Below are positions 34,626 to 45,714 of a DNA stretch of 64,000 nucleotides, piece by piece (the stretch's first letter is position 1; each line of letters starts with the position of its first letter). The DNA lies in assembly GCF_014698475.1 (NCBI RefSeq), contig NZ_JACJTB010000018.1:45785-109784 (forward strand), given 5' to 3'. The notes under the pieces were generated by a model, which did not search any database, had not been told where the DNA came from, and saw only the letters and a program-made list of their open reading frames with translations. The position numbers and the translations under genes are program-made. Source of the stretch: Nostoc spongiaeforme FACHB-130 (GTDB lineage Bacteria; Cyanobacteriota; Cyanobacteriia; Cyanobacteriales; Nostocaceae).

Positions 34626-37600
34626 ATGATTGACACTATTGTGAAGATTCCCGGATATAGCATCAGCGAACAACTCTATAATGGCTCCCGAACCCAAGTT
34701 TATCGAGGTTATCGAGAAGTTGATCAACAACCAGTAGTCGTTAAATTACTGAAAAGTCCTTATCCCAGCTTTAACGAACTTTTGTTGTTTCGCAATCAGT
34801 ATACAATTGCTAAAAATCTCAACTCCCCCCTGATAGTCCAAACCTACAGTCTAGAACCTTGTCAAAATGGTTATGCACTAGTTATGGAAGACTTTGGGGG
34901 GATTTCTCTCAAGGAGTGGAGAACTAGAGAAACCCAACAATCTTTAGAAGAATTTTTAGTGATCGCGATCGCACTCTGCGACATCTTAGATTTACTCTAC
35001 CATGAGCGCATTATTCATAAAGATATCAAACCCAGCAATATATTAATAAATCCCGAAACCAAACAAATTAAATTAATTGACTTTAGTATTGCGTCACTTT
35101 TGCCACGAGAAACCCAAACCCTAGTTAATCCCAAAGTATTAGAAGGAACACTTGCTTATCTATCTCCTGAACAAACAGGCAGAATGAATCGCGGGATTGA
35201 TTATCGTACAGATTTTTATTCCCTGGGTGTGACATTTTATGAATTACTGACAGGTGAGTTACCATTTTCATCTAATGATGCGATGGAATTAGTACATTGT
35301 CATCTAGCGAAAACAGCACCATTAATCACAGAAATTAATCCCCAAATTCCATTAGTACTGTCAGAAATTGTCAGCAAATTGATGGCGAAAAATACCGAAG
35401 ATAGATATCAAAGTGCCTTGGGATTGAAATCTGATTTAATGAATTGTTTAACTCAACTAAGAGAAACTGGTAAAATTGACAGCTTTAAAATTGCTAATCG
35501 GGATGTGTGCGATCGCTTCATTATTCCTGATAAATTATATGGCAGAGAAGCGGAGGTTTCAATTTTATTAGAAGCATTTGAGCGAGTCAGCCTTGGTGCA
35601 ACAGAAATGATGCTTGTCGCTGGGTTTTCTGGAATTGGGAAAACAGCCGTTGTCAACGAAGTACATAAACCAATTGTCAGACAACGCGGCTACTTTATTA
35701 AAGGTAAATATGACCAATTTCAACGGAATATTCCCTTTAGTGCATTTGTCCAAGCATTTCGTGATTTGATGGGACAGTTAATAACTGAAAGCGATACCCA
35801 AATTCAGCAATGGAGAAATAAAGTCTTAGAGGCTGTTGGCGATAATGGTCAAGTAATTATTGAAGTCATTCCCGAATTAGAAAACATTATTGGTAAACAA
35901 TCATCAGCAGTAGAATTATCAGGAACAGCCGCCGAAAATCGCTTTAATTTATTATTTCAAAAATTCACCCAGGTCTTTACAACTAAAGAACATCCTTTAG
36001 TCATATTTTTAGATGATTTACAATGGGCTGATTCTGCATCACTAAAATTAATGCAGCTATTAATGGCTGATACCGGGTATCTATTCATTATTGGTGCCTA
36101 CCGTGATAACGAAGTCCATCCAGGACATCCATTAATGCTGAATTTGAGTGAGATTGCTAAATCACAAGCAACAATTAACACAATTACTTTAGCACCACTG
36201 AGTCAAGTAAAATTAAATCAATTAGTTGCTGACACACTCAAATTTCCAGAAGAACTCGTAGGGAATCTTTCTGTATTGATTTATCAAAGAACAGAAGGTA
36301 ATCCATTTTTTGCTACACAGTTTCTCAAAGCATTACATCAAGATGGGCTGATTCATTTTGATTTTGAACTAAGGTGTTGGCAATATGACATAGTTGAAGT
36401 AAAAGCGCAAACAGTTACAGATGATGTTGTAGCTTTTATGAGTTCACAATTGCAAAAACTACCACCATCAACTCAACAGATTTTGCAGTTAGCTGCTTGT
36501 ATTGGTAACTCTTTTGATTTAAATACTTTAGCTATGGTTTCAGCGCAAACAGTTATCGAAACATCGGATGCTTTGTGGCAAGCATTGCAAGAAGGTTTAG
36601 TTTTACCCATTAGTGATTTGTATAAGTTTTATATTGGGCAAGAAATTCAAAATTTAGAAAAGAAAACCCAAAATAACGTTAGATATAAATTTTTACATGA
36701 TCGCGTCCAACAAGCTGCATATTTACTAATTCCAGAAGATAAAAAGCAGGAAAAACATTACCAAATTGGAGAGTTATTATTACATCATACATCACCAGAA
36801 AAACAGAAAGAAAATATTTTTGATATAGTTAATCATTTGAATATAGCCAGAGAGTTAATTACTACAAAAGAGCAAAGACATGAATTAGCACAATTGAATC
36901 TCATGGCTGGAGAAAAGGCTCTCGCGGCAACGGCTTATAGTGCTGCTGCTAAATATTTCCACAATGGAATTAAAGCTCTAAATTTTGATAGCTGGCAAAG
37001 TGATTATAGACTAACTTTATCTCTTTATGAATCTGCAATCAAGGCAGAGTATCTTAACATCAATTTTGCCCATGCCCAAACTTTAGCTAATTTTGTTTTA
37101 GAGCGTGCAACTAGCCTAATTGATCGCGTAAAAATTTATGAGTTGCAAATTCAAATGTATACGGCTCAGTCAGAAATGCCAAAAGCACTGGATGTAGGAA
37201 TTTCGGCGTTGCAATTTCTAGGAGTCAATTTAAATGATGCTCCTGAATCTTCAGTAATTCACCTACCAAAATTGACCTCAATAGAATCACTACCAGTTAT
37301 GCAGGATGCCCATCAAATTGCTGTTATGCGTATACTTATGGCAATTTTTCCTCCAGCCTACACAACGAAACCAGAGCTGCTATCTTCAATTGTCTTGACA
37401 ATGATTGATTTGAGCTTAAAACAAGGACACACATCTCTGACTGCATTTGCCTATGTATTTTATGGCATATTACTGTGTGGATTTGAGAAGGATTTAGATA
37501 AAGGATATTACTCTGGTTTACTTGCATTAGAAGTGTTAGATAGATTTTCTGCTAGAGAATTGGAATGTAAGGTCAAGAATTTATTTAATGTTTTTATTCG

Positions 37601-40406
37601 ACCTTGGAAAGAACCTCTAATTGATACTCTAGAAGCATTAGAGAAAGCTAGTCAAGTTGGTTTTGAGATGGGCGATATTGAGTATGCTAGTTATGCAACT
37701 GCTCATGGCTGTACCTATCGCTTTTTTGCTGGAAAAACTTTAACAGATTTACAACAAAAACAAAGGATTGCACTTGAGGTTTTACAGCCAATTAAACAAG
37801 ATCACTCTCTTGGCAATGCTCAAATTTGGCAACAACTTGTCTCTAATTTGTTGGGAGATGTCACTGAGCTAAGGCAATTGTCAGGTGAATATTTTGATGA
37901 AACTGAGCTTTTATCTGTTTACTGTGCTGGAAACGATCGCTCACTGCCGTTTACAGCATATTTAGCTAAGTCTATTCTCAGCTATTTATTTGCAGATTAT
38001 TCAAGTGCAGCGACATCAGCACTCATGGCAGCAAATTACGCTGATGCTGCTATTGGTGTTACTGTGGCGATCCACAACTTCTATTATTCTCTTTCGTTGT
38101 TATCGCAGTGTCTTGATTTACAAGCTTCTGAAAACAAATGCACATCATTTATAAACGACAAGTGTCAATCCCTGCTAGAGCAAGTAGAAATAAATCAAAA
38201 AACTATGAAATTATGGGTTGATCATGCACATATAAACTTTGAACATAAATACAGTTTGGTAGAAGCAGAAAAATGCCGAGTTTTGGGACGAATTGCAGAA
38301 GCTATTAATCTATATGAGCAGACAATTTCCCTAGCAAAAGCGAATAAATACATCCAAGAAGAAGCACTAGCTAACGAACTAGCTGCTAAGTTCTATCTGG
38401 ACTGGGGCAAACAGCGCATAGCCCAAGAATATATGATAGAAGCCTATTATTGCTATGTACGTTGGGGTGCAAAAGCCAAAGTCGCTGATTTGGAAAAACG
38501 CTATCCCCAATTACTTGCGTCGATATTACAGCCAAGCCGTTCTGTTGTTTCCACTAACGAAACTATCTTTACTTTGGGAACTATCACCTCCACCAGTTCC
38601 GCTACATCCAGCAATAGTGCTTCTGTGGCTTTAGATTTAGCTGCTATTCTCAAAGCATCTCAAACGATATCTGGGGAAATCGAACTAGAAAAACTGCTTT
38701 CATCCTTACTCAGAATCGTAATTGAAAATGCTGGGGCTGATAAATGTGTATTAATGCTGTTGCAAGACAATCATCTGCTAATTCAAGGTGCAATTATCCA
38801 AGGAACACAACCGATTGTGTTGCAAAGTCTTGCTATTGAAGGCAGTCAAAATATTCCCCACAAGCTGATTTACAAAGTCAAGCACAGTCAACAAACTGTT
38901 GTCTTGTTGGATGCAACCGCAGATACCACCTTAGCCAATGACCCCTATATTATCCGTCAACAGCCTCAAAGTATCTTGTGCAGCCCGATTTTGCATCAAG
39001 GTAAGTTGATGGGCATTTTATATCTAGAAAATAATTTAACAAAGGGAGCGTTTACGAGCGATCGCGTCGAAATACTCAATTTAATTTGCACTCAAGTCGC
39101 CATTTCTCTAGAAAATGCCCGACTTTATCAACGTTCTCAGGAATATGCCCAACAGCTAGAGCGATCGCTTGATGAGTTAAAAACTGCCCAATCCCGCTTC
39201 CATAACCTAGTAGATAACGTTCCTGGAGTAGTGTATCAATTTCTGATGACGACCGATGGTTCGGGGTCAATGTCATACATTAGTAACGACTGTTATAAAC
39301 TCTATGAAATCAGTGCCGATGAAGCGATCGCTAATGTGCAGATCCTCATAGATATGGCGCATCCAGAGGATATTGAAGCTTATTATCAGTCCATTGCATA
39401 TTCAGCTCAAAGCTTAACTCCCTGGCGATGGGATGGACGAATTATTACACCCTCTGGAATTATTAAGTGGATTCATGGGGAAGCCCGAATAGAAAAACTT
39501 GTTGATGGCACGTTAGTGTGGGATGGACTGTTGTTAGATATTAGTGATCACAAACGCGCAGAACAAGAACTACAACAAGCCCAATTACAAATCATTCAAA
39601 GTGAAAAAATGTCTGCGTTGGGTAATTTAGTTGCAGGTGTCGCCCATGAAATGAATAATCCATTGGGCTTTATTGCTGCTACTCTCCAACAAACTAAACC
39701 TAATTTAGCTGACCTAACCGAACATCTCAAACTCTATCAAGAATCTCTAGAAAATCCTGATGATGAGATTCAAGACCATGCTGAAGAAATTGACTTAGAG
39801 TATCTGTTAGCAGACTTACCTAAAACAATCGATGCAATGGTTATGGCGTGCGATAGGTTGAAAAATATTAGCACTAGCCTGCGGACATTTTCTCGCGCTG
39901 ACAAAGATTACAAAGTCCAGTTTAATCTCCATGAAGGCATTGACAGCACAATTTTAATTCTCAAGCATCGCCTCAAAGCTAATGAACAACACCCAGCTAT
40001 TAAAGTCATAACTAATTATGGTAATTTACCTTTAGTCAATTGTTTTCCGGGACAATTGAATCAGGTATTTATGAATATTCTTGCCAATGCTATTGATGCG
40101 TTAGAAGAAGCAAATATTGGTAAAAGCTTTGCAGAAATTCAAGCTCATCCTAACTCTATTACAATTACCACTGCCATTGTAGAACAAAATGTCAACATTT
40201 CAATTGCTGATAATGGTAAAGGTATGAGTACAGAAGTTAAACATAAGATTTTTGACCATTTATTTACTACTAAGGGAGTCGGTAAAGGTACGGGCTTAGG
40301 ATTAGCGATCGCCCGTCAAATTATCGAAGAAAAACACGGCGGTAAAATCACAGTCAACTCTGTTCTGGGCGAAGGTACAGAGTTTTTAATTTCCCTCCCT
40401 ATCTAA
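34626..40406 (+). CDS. Ser/Thr kinase-AAA ATPase-GAF-PAS-histidine kinase (dual kinase) 2
   Basis: 1926 aa from the ATG at 34626; a TTG three codons upstream is less likely. It has the same domain order as its neighbour: Ser/Thr kinase (HKDIKPSNIL, DFS again in place of DFG), AAA ATPase with GFSGIGKT and FLDDLQWAD, a helical region, and GAF. It then has an extra PAS domain (about 1520-1635: DNVPGVVYQFL, VDGTLVWDGLLLDISD) before the histidine kinase (catalytic His near 1674, VAHEMNNP). It arose by tandem duplication. The last 115 bases of the two genes are nearly identical, unlike the rest. Both may phosphorylate shared targets or compete. Confidence 0.92.
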   Translation: MIDTIVKIPGYSISEQLYNGSRTQVYRGYREVDQQPVVVKLLKSPYPSFNELLLFRNQYTIAKNLNSPLIVQTYSLEPCQNGYALVMEDFGGISLKEWRTRETQQSLEEFLVIAIALCDILDLLYHERIIHKDIKPSNILINPETKQIKLIDFSIASLLPRETQTLVNPKVLEGTLAYLSPEQTGRMNRGIDYRTDFYSLGVTFYELLTGELPFSSNDAMELVHCHLAKTAPLITEINPQIPLVLSEIVSKLMAKNTEDRYQSALGLKSDLMNCLTQLRETGKIDSFKIANRDVCDRFIIPDKLYGREAEVSILLEAFERVSLGATEMMLVAGFSGIGKTAVVNEVHKPIVRQRGYFIKGKYDQFQRNIPFSAFVQAFRDLMGQLITESDTQIQQWRNKVLEAVGDNGQVIIEVIPELENIIGKQSSAVELSGTAAENRFNLLFQKFTQVFTTKEHPLVIFLDDLQWADSASLKLMQLLMADTGYLFIIGAYRDNEVHPGHPLMLNLSEIAKSQATINTITLAPLSQVKLNQLVADTLKFPEELVGNLSVLIYQRTEGNPFFATQFLKALHQDGLIHFDFELRCWQYDIVEVKAQTVTDDVVAFMSSQLQKLPPSTQQILQLAACIGNSFDLNTLAMVSAQTVIETSDALWQALQEGLVLPISDLYKFYIGQEIQNLEKKTQNNVRYKFLHDRVQQAAYLLIPEDKKQEKHYQIGELLLHHTSPEKQKENIFDIVNHLNIARELITTKEQRHELAQLNLMAGEKALAATAYSAAAKYFHNGIKALNFDSWQSDYRLTLSLYESAIKAEYLNINFAHAQTLANFVLERATSLIDRVKIYELQIQMYTAQSEMPKALDVGISALQFLGVNLNDAPESSVIHLPKLTSIESLPVMQDAHQIAVMRILMAIFPPAYTTKPELLSSIVLTMIDLSLKQGHTSLTAFAYVFYGILLCGFEKDLDKGYYSGLLALEVLDRFSARELECKVKNLFNVFIRPWKEPLIDTLEALEKASQVGFEMGDIEYASYATAHGCTYRFFAGKTLTDLQQKQRIALEVLQPIKQDHSLGNAQIWQQLVSNLLGDVTELRQLSGEYFDETELLSVYCAGNDRSLPFTAYLAKSILSYLFADYSSAATSALMAANYADAAIGVTVAIHNFYYSLSLLSQCLDLQASENKCTSFINDKCQSLLEQVEINQKTMKLWVDHAHINFEHKYSLVEAEKCRVLGRIAEAINLYEQTISLAKANKYIQEEALANELAAKFYLDWGKQRIAQEYMIEAYYCYVRWGAKAKVADLEKRYPQLLASILQPSRSVVSTNETIFTLGTITSTSSATSSNSASVALDLAAILKASQTISGEIELEKLLSSLLRIVIENAGADKCVLMLLQDNHLLIQGAIIQGTQPIVLQSLAIEGSQNIPHKLIYKVKHSQQTVVLLDATADTTLANDPYIIRQQPQSILCSPILHQGKLMGILYLENNLTKGAFTSDRVEILNLICTQVAISLENARLYQRSQEYAQQLERSLDELKTAQSRFHNLVDNVPGVVYQFLMTTDGSGSMSYISNDCYKLYEISADEAIANVQILIDMAHPEDIEAYYQSIAYSAQSLTPWRWDGRIITPSGIIKWIHGEARIEKLVDGTLVWDGLLLDISDHKRAEQELQQAQLQIIQSEKMSALGNLVAGVAHEMNNPLGFIAATLQQTKPNLADLTEHLKLYQESLENPDDEIQDHAEEIDLEYLLADLPKTIDAMVMACDRLKNISTSLRTFSRADKDYKVQFNLHEGIDSTILILKHRLKANEQHPAIKVITNYGNLPLVNCFPGQLNQVFMNILANAIDALEEANIGKSFAEIQAHPNSITITTAIVEQNVNISIADNGKGMSTEVKHKIFDHLFTTKGVGKGTGLGLAIARQIIEEKHGGKITVNSVLGEGTEFLISLPI

Positions 40407-40637
40407 AATTTGTGCAAAAACGCAAAACAGTGCGCTTTTGTACAAATTCTTGGTTGAGTATCAAGAATGTTTTTTTATACAAACTTTTTTCAAGTGGACA
40501 AAACATCAATTCTAAAGCTATAAATTTTAACAACTTTGTTTTATAGGCATCCTAAATTTTTGTTCCGCTCATAGTTTTGGTAAGACCAAAAATATTACGT
40601 AAATTGCAAAAAAATAATATACATCTAGGTTAAGAGT
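40407..40637. promoter_or_regulatory. leader region of the H-NOX operon
   Basis: AT-rich, 231 bases. Near its start a hairpin (tttgtgcaaaaacgcaaaac / gtgcgcttttgtacaaa, about 40407-40445) could end the kinase transcript. taggttaagag precedes the H-NOX ATG. Confidence 0.4.
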
Positions 40638-41210
40638 ATGTACGGTTTAGTGAACAAAGCAATTCAAGACATGATTTGTGAACGCCACGGTGAGGAGAAA
40701 TGGGAAATTATTAAAAGCAAGGCGGGATATGAAGACATAGACTTTTTTATCGGTATGGACGGTTATCCCGATGAAGTCACCTATAGTTTGGTTGCAGCTG
40801 CTTGTGAGGTATTGAAGATGCCTGCACCGGAGATTTTGCAAGCTTTTGGTGAATACTGGGTTAACTATACCGCAGAAGAAGGCTATGGGGATTTGTTAAA
40901 CAGTGCTGGCAACTCTTTACCCCAATTTATCGAGAATCTAGATAACCTCCATGCCAGGGTAGGTTTGAGTTTCTCCCAACTGCGTCCGCCATCGTTTGAA
41001 TGTGAACACACCAGTGAACAATCCTTGGATCTCCACTACCAATCAACTCGCCACGGATTAGCGCCAATGGTGATTGGTTTACTCCACGGATTAGGAAAAC
41101 GCTTTCACACCACAGTGGATATTACCCAAACGAGTTTTCGTGACCAAGGAGATTTTCAAGATACCTTCACTATTAAATACACAGATTCTCAGTCCGATGA
41201 CCAAAAATGA
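40638..41210 (+). CDS. H-NOX heme nitric-oxide sensor protein
   Basis: 190 aa, stand-alone H-NOX domain, soluble. The proximal heme ligand H105 ([11 protein letters not shown]) and the Y134-x-S136-x-R138 motif that holds the heme propionates are at the canonical positions, and the conserved [13 protein letters not shown] start is intact. It binds ferrous heme and senses NO (or O2), controlling a partner protein. The next gene, which overlaps its stop, encodes a kinase with an HNOBA domain, the usual partner. It closely resembles the structurally characterised Nostoc H-NOX in length and motif spacing. Confidence 0.95.
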   Translation: MYGLVNKAIQDMICERHGEEKWEIIKSKAGYEDIDFFIGMDGYPDEVTYSLVAAACEVLKMPAPEILQAFGEYWVNYTAEEGYGDLLNSAGNSLPQFIENLDNLHARVGLSFSQLRPPSFECEHTSEQSLDLHYQSTRHGLAPMVIGLLHGLGKRFHTTVDITQTSFRDQGDFQDTFTIKYTDSQSDDQK

Positions 41211-44200
41211 TGAAATCGGGTTAAGACAATTCAGCCTCAGTGCTGACCAATTTGCTGCATTATTTCCCTTCCATCTAGTAATAGATCAACAAATGCAGAT
41301 CATCCAAGTGGGTGAAGTACTTCAGCGAATTCTTGCACCGATTCAGATTCTCAATAGTCCTCTAGAAGCGCATTTTTGCATCAATCGTCCCAACTGTGCA
41401 GTTAGCTTTGAAGCTATATGTCAACAAACGCGATCGCTGTTTCTTTTGCGATCGCTCCACAAAGATATGCAGCTTAAAGGACAGATGGTATGTATGGAAA
41501 ATGGTGAGCAATTGGTATTTCTCGGCTCTCCTTGGATTACAGATATTACTAATCTCAAAAACCTAGAACTGAGTATTGATGACTTTCCTTTATATGACTC
41601 AGTTTCAGATTATCTCTTTCTCTTACAAGCGAAAAATTCCGCACTCACAGATGCGAAAAAACTCACCACAAAACTCACAGAACAACGCGCCGAATTAAGA
41701 GCCACAGCTTCCAGGTTAACAACACTGATTGAAAGTTTGCAAATTGGGGTTTTGCTAGAAGACGAAAACCGACATGTTGTTTTAGCTAATCAAGAATTCT
41801 GCAATTTATTCAGTCTTCCCCTGACTCCAGCAGCCTTACAGGGCATGGATTGTCGCCAAGCATCAAAAGCCAGCAAGCAAATTTTTGTGGAGCCTGAAAA
41901 ATTTATTCAGCGCCTAGATGAGATTCTGTACCAAGGCGAAATCGTCATCAATCAAGAATGGCAACTCCAAGATGGACGAATTTTGGAACAAGATTATGTA
42001 CCTATTGTGGTTGATGGCAAATTCTATGGTCATTTGTGGAAATATCGTGACATTACCCGACGAAAACAATCAGAAAATGCTCTGAGATTAAGTGAAGAAC
42101 GGTTAGCCTTGGCGCTGGATGCGGTAGAAGAAGGGCTTTGGGACTGGAATTTAGCCACTGGAGAAGTTTATCGTAGCGCCCGTTGGTATACAATGCTGGG
42201 CTACCATCCCGATGAGCTCCCAGATGATATTAAAGTTATCAATGAATTGGTTCATCCCGAAGACCGACTGTTGATGCGACAACGATTGATTGCTCATCTC
42301 AAAGGACATACAGCTTTTTATGAAGCTGAAGCTAGATTTTTGACTAAATCAGGAAATTGGAAATGGATTTTGGATCGAGGTAAGTTGGTCAACCGCGATT
42401 TCCAAGGCAAATCTCTGAGAATGGTGGGGACTCATTCAGATATTAGCGGACGCAAAAAAGCCGAAGAAGAACTACAGCAGCAATATCAACGCGCTCTTTT
42501 ACTCAAGCAAATTACAGAAGAAATTCGTCAATCCCTACAACTAGAAAAAATTCTCCAGACCACAGTTACAGAAGTACAACACATTTTGCAGGCTGATCGG
42601 GTGTTAATCTTCCAAATTAACCCTGATGGTTCAGGTAAAGTTGTTCAGGAAGCAGTAGTCCCGGAATGGTCAGTAGTTTTTAATAAAGACATTTGCGATG
42701 CTTGTTTGCAAGATAAATATCTGAATTTGTATAGTGACGGGCAATTAAGTGTGATTTCTGATTTAGGTCAAGTGGAATTTCATGCCTGTGAAATTGAAGA
42801 TTGTCAGGTGAAAGCTAATTTGGTTGTACCGATTTTGGTGCGGGAACATTTATGGGGCTTATTAGTGGTACATCAATGCGATCGCCCCAGAAAATGGACA
42901 GATTTAGAATTAGACCTGCTCAAACACCTAGCAGATCAAATGAGCATCGCTCTCACCCAAGCCCAATTGTTAGCCAAAGAAACTCGCCAAGCAGATTTGC
43001 TCGCCCAGCAAAACGAAGAATTGAATCTTGCCAAACAATCAGCAGAAGCGGCTAATCTGGCCAAGAGTAATTTCCTCGCTACAATGAGTCATGAAATCCG
43101 CACACCCATGAACGCCATCATTGGGATGACGGGATTACTTTTGGATACTCCTCTCAAACCTGAGCAAATTGACTATGTAGAGACTATCCGCAACAGTGGC
43201 GATGCTTTATTAACAATTATCAACGACATTCTGGATTTTTCTAAAATTGAGTCTGGCAATTTAGAGTTAGAAGACCAACCTTTTGACTTGCAAGTTTGTG
43301 TGGAAGAAGCCCTGGATTTGTTGGCTCCCCAAGCAGCCCTCAAAGGTATCGAACTGTTATATCAATTCCAACCCCAGACACCCACTTTAATTATTGGTGA
43401 TATTACCCGCGTGCGTCAGATTCTCTGGAATTTAGTCAGCAATGCGGTTAAATTCACCAAGGTGGGAGAAGTTGTGGTCACTATCACCATGCAGCAGCAA
43501 TTCCAGCAACCAGAAGCCACAATTACTGATCATGTGTATTACGAATTTTTGTTTACAGTGAGTGATACCGGAATTGGGATTCCGCGCGATCGCTTGGATC
43601 GATTGTTTAAGCCCTTTAGTCAAGTTGATGCTTCCATGACGCGACGTTATGGTGGTACAGGCTTAGGGTTAGCTATTAGCAAGTGCTTGAGCGAAATTAT
43701 GGGGGGCAGAATGTGGATAGAAAGTGAAGTTGGTCAAGGTTCAACTTTCAATTTCACCCTCACACTGCAAGTTGATGCTTCAGTAATTGATAATTCCTAT
43801 AGTATTTATCCAGAATTACTGGGCAAGCGATTACTGCTGATCACAGATCATGGCAATTTACAGAAATGTTTAACCTGGCAACTTCAGAGCTTGGGAGTTG
43901 ATGTCCAAACAATCGAATTCAGGGCTATTCAACAGTGCTTAGAACTACATCCCACCTTTGACTTAGCGATTTTAGATGTCGATAGCCCTCATCTAGATAT
44001 CCTAGAATTAATAACGCAAATTCGCGCCATACCCCAACAGCAAAATTTGCCTTTGGTAATGTTGAGTTATAAAGGCAAGCAAACTTTAGAGGTGAAGCAA
44101 ATAGCGGCTGAATTTACTGCCTTTTTGCATAAGCCTGTGCGTCACTACCAATTACAAAATACGCTCTTACAAATTGTGCGTGGTAGTTGGTCTACCCGCC

Positions 44201-45078
44201 GTGTCGATACTCAAATTACCATTCCTTCCTATTCCCGCTTACCTGCGCCACATTTACCAAGAATTGATGACCAACTTGCCCAAAATTTACCACTCAAAAT
44301 TCTCTTAGTGGAAGATGTGTTAGTAAATCAGAAAATTGCGCTGAAAATGCTGAATCGATTAGGTTTCCGGGCTGATGTGGCTAATAATGGGCGCGAAGCC
44401 CTAGAAGCTTTACAACGGCAACTCTATGATGTTGTGTTTATGGATATCCAAATGCCAGAAATGGACGGTTGGGAAACTACGATGCGGATTCGTCAGGAAT
44501 TCTCCCCGCAAGTCCAACCTTGGATAATTGCTATGACTGCCCATGCTCGTCCCGAAGACCGTCAGGAGTGCTTAAGAGTCGGGATGGATGATTATATCAG
44601 TAAGCCAATTCGTCTAGAGGCGCTAGAAGCAGTTCTGAAACAGTTGAATATTCAACAATATCAAGACTCTCTGCCGCCTCAGTCAGTAGCAGAAACTGAG
44701 TATGTTTTACCTTCTATATCTCCCGATGCTGATGTTGCAGCTGCCATTGACCACAGTTTTCTAGAAGAGCTAAAAAATATGGCAGGTAGTGATGGTGAGC
44801 ATTTAGTCTTTGAACTTGTCCAAGTTTACTTAGAAGATACGCCGATGAGACTAGAAATGATTCAAACAGCTATTGCTGTGGGAGACAGAATTAAGTTACA
44901 AAAAGCGGCTCATGCTTTGCGATCGCCTAGTGTGAGTATTGGTGCTGTTAACTTAGGAAATATCTGTGAAACTTTAGAAAATTCTGCTCCATATCAATCA
45001 TTAAAGTCCCTTGCTCTCCTGGTTAATCAATTAGAAAATGAATATAACAAGGTCATTACAGCTTTAAAAAATAAGTAG
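41197..45078 (+). CDS. H-NOX-associated hybrid histidine kinase (HNOBA-PAS-PAS-GAF-HK-REC-REC-HPt)
   Basis: 1293 aa from the ATG at 41197, which overlaps the H-NOX stop by 14 bases and so couples translation; an in-frame ATG 19 codons earlier lies deep inside H-NOX. Order: HNOBA (about 7-160: [19 protein letters not shown]), coiled coil, PAS (175-290), PAS (302-425), GAF (440-590), histidine kinase with H632 ([11 protein letters not shown]) and ATPase G-boxes, a divergent receiver (about 875-990, LITDHG instead of an acidic pair), a complete receiver with D1083 ([11 protein letters not shown]), and HPt with H1239 (AAHALRS). It is a phosphorelay hub expected to be inhibited or activated by NO-bound H-NOX. 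Confidence 0.93.
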   Translation: MTKNDEIGLRQFSLSADQFAALFPFHLVIDQQMQIIQVGEVLQRILAPIQILNSPLEAHFCINRPNCAVSFEAICQQTRSLFLLRSLHKDMQLKGQMVCMENGEQLVFLGSPWITDITNLKNLELSIDDFPLYDSVSDYLFLLQAKNSALTDAKKLTTKLTEQRAELRATASRLTTLIESLQIGVLLEDENRHVVLANQEFCNLFSLPLTPAALQGMDCRQASKASKQIFVEPEKFIQRLDEILYQGEIVINQEWQLQDGRILEQDYVPIVVDGKFYGHLWKYRDITRRKQSENALRLSEERLALALDAVEEGLWDWNLATGEVYRSARWYTMLGYHPDELPDDIKVINELVHPEDRLLMRQRLIAHLKGHTAFYEAEARFLTKSGNWKWILDRGKLVNRDFQGKSLRMVGTHSDISGRKKAEEELQQQYQRALLLKQITEEIRQSLQLEKILQTTVTEVQHILQADRVLIFQINPDGSGKVVQEAVVPEWSVVFNKDICDACLQDKYLNLYSDGQLSVISDLGQVEFHACEIEDCQVKANLVVPILVREHLWGLLVVHQCDRPRKWTDLELDLLKHLADQMSIALTQAQLLAKETRQADLLAQQNEELNLAKQSAEAANLAKSNFLATMSHEIRTPMNAIIGMTGLLLDTPLKPEQIDYVETIRNSGDALLTIINDILDFSKIESGNLELEDQPFDLQVCVEEALDLLAPQAALKGIELLYQFQPQTPTLIIGDITRVRQILWNLVSNAVKFTKVGEVVVTITMQQQFQQPEATITDHVYYEFLFTVSDTGIGIPRDRLDRLFKPFSQVDASMTRRYGGTGLGLAISKCLSEIMGGRMWIESEVGQGSTFNFTLTLQVDASVIDNSYSIYPELLGKRLLLITDHGNLQKCLTWQLQSLGVDVQTIEFRAIQQCLELHPTFDLAILDVDSPHLDILELITQIRAIPQQQNLPLVMLSYKGKQTLEVKQIAAEFTAFLHKPVRHYQLQNTLLQIVRGSWSTRRVDTQITIPSYSRLPAPHLPRIDDQLAQNLPLKILLVEDVLVNQKIALKMLNRLGFRADVANNGREALEALQRQLYDVVFMDIQMPEMDGWETTMRIRQEFSPQVQPWIIAMTAHARPEDRQECLRVGMDDYISKPIRLEALEAVLKQLNIQQYQDSLPPQSVAETEYVLPSISPDADVAAAIDHSFLEELKNMAGSDGEHLVFELVQVYLEDTPMRLEMIQTAIAVGDRIKLQKAAHALRSPSVSIGAVNLGNICETLENSAPYQSLKSLALLVNQLENEYNKVITALKNK

Positions 45079-45187
45079 TAGCGTGACCGGACTAAAATAG
45101 TGCAAAAATTAGTTCTTGGTTTGTGGGCATCTTGTCCATACTGAACGAGCTTCTAGCCTATCCTACAAGATAATTTTAATGTAACTG

Positions 45188-45631
45188 ATGATCAATCATA
45201 AATTTACCCCTCACAGGTTGTTGAAAATCCTACTCATTGCCAGCATAATTTCTACATTTTTTCACTACACTGATAATTATTTCTTCATCGAGCAATATCC
45301 CCAACCAACTTGGATTAATGCCCCAGCAGTTTATCAAACATGGCTGATTCTTACAGCCATAGGAATTACTGGGTATTGGTTGTATAAATATCAAAAGTAT
45401 TGGCTGGCTTATGCTTTTTTGTTTATCTACTCCTTCACAGGCATAACAAGTCCAGGACATTATTTTTATGGAAAATTATCCCAATTCTCAGCCAAAATGC
45501 ACTTGTTAATCTGGACTGATGGCTTAACTGGTTTGGCGATATTGGGATTTATTTTTTGGTCAGCAATCATTCTCAAACAGTTGTGGCGAGAAACTAGCCC
45601 AAATGAATCAGAACTTAGGCACAAAAGTTAG
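45188..45631 (+). CDS. four-helix membrane protein, hypothetical
   Basis: 147 aa with about four transmembrane helices: near 13-32, 48-64, 70-90 and 110-132. Aromatic residues are frequent (FFHYTDNYFF, YWLYKYQKYWLAYAF). A histidine-rich loop (SPGHYFYGK, AKMHLL) is notable. The family is not recognised. It follows the hybrid kinase by 109 bases on the same strand; co-transcription is possible but not shown. Confidence 0.65.
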   Translation: MINHKFTPHRLLKILLIASIISTFFHYTDNYFFIEQYPQPTWINAPAVYQTWLILTAIGITGYWLYKYQKYWLAYAFLFIYSFTGITSPGHYFYGKLSQFSAKMHLLIWTDGLTGLAILGFIFWSAIILKQLWRETSPNESELRHKS

Positions 45632-45653
45632 ACAGTGAATATTATTAAAATTT

Positions 45654-45684
45654 GTTGGGTTTCGCTGCTGATTCACCCAACCTA
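45654..45684. repeat. partial copy of the GTAGGTTGGGTG inverted repeat
   Basis: gttgggtttcgctgctgattcacccaacctac-type segment matching the right half of the element at 18642-18716. It lies between convergent genes. Confidence 0.55.
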
Positions 45685-45714
45685 CCTTGCTTTTTTGAAA
45701 TTACAAATGATGAA

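Noticed and set aside
41140..41196. Upstream start of the hybrid kinase inside H-NOX
   Set aside because: It would overlap H-NOX by 71 bases; the ATG at 41197 overlaps the stop only slightly, as in translationally coupled genes.
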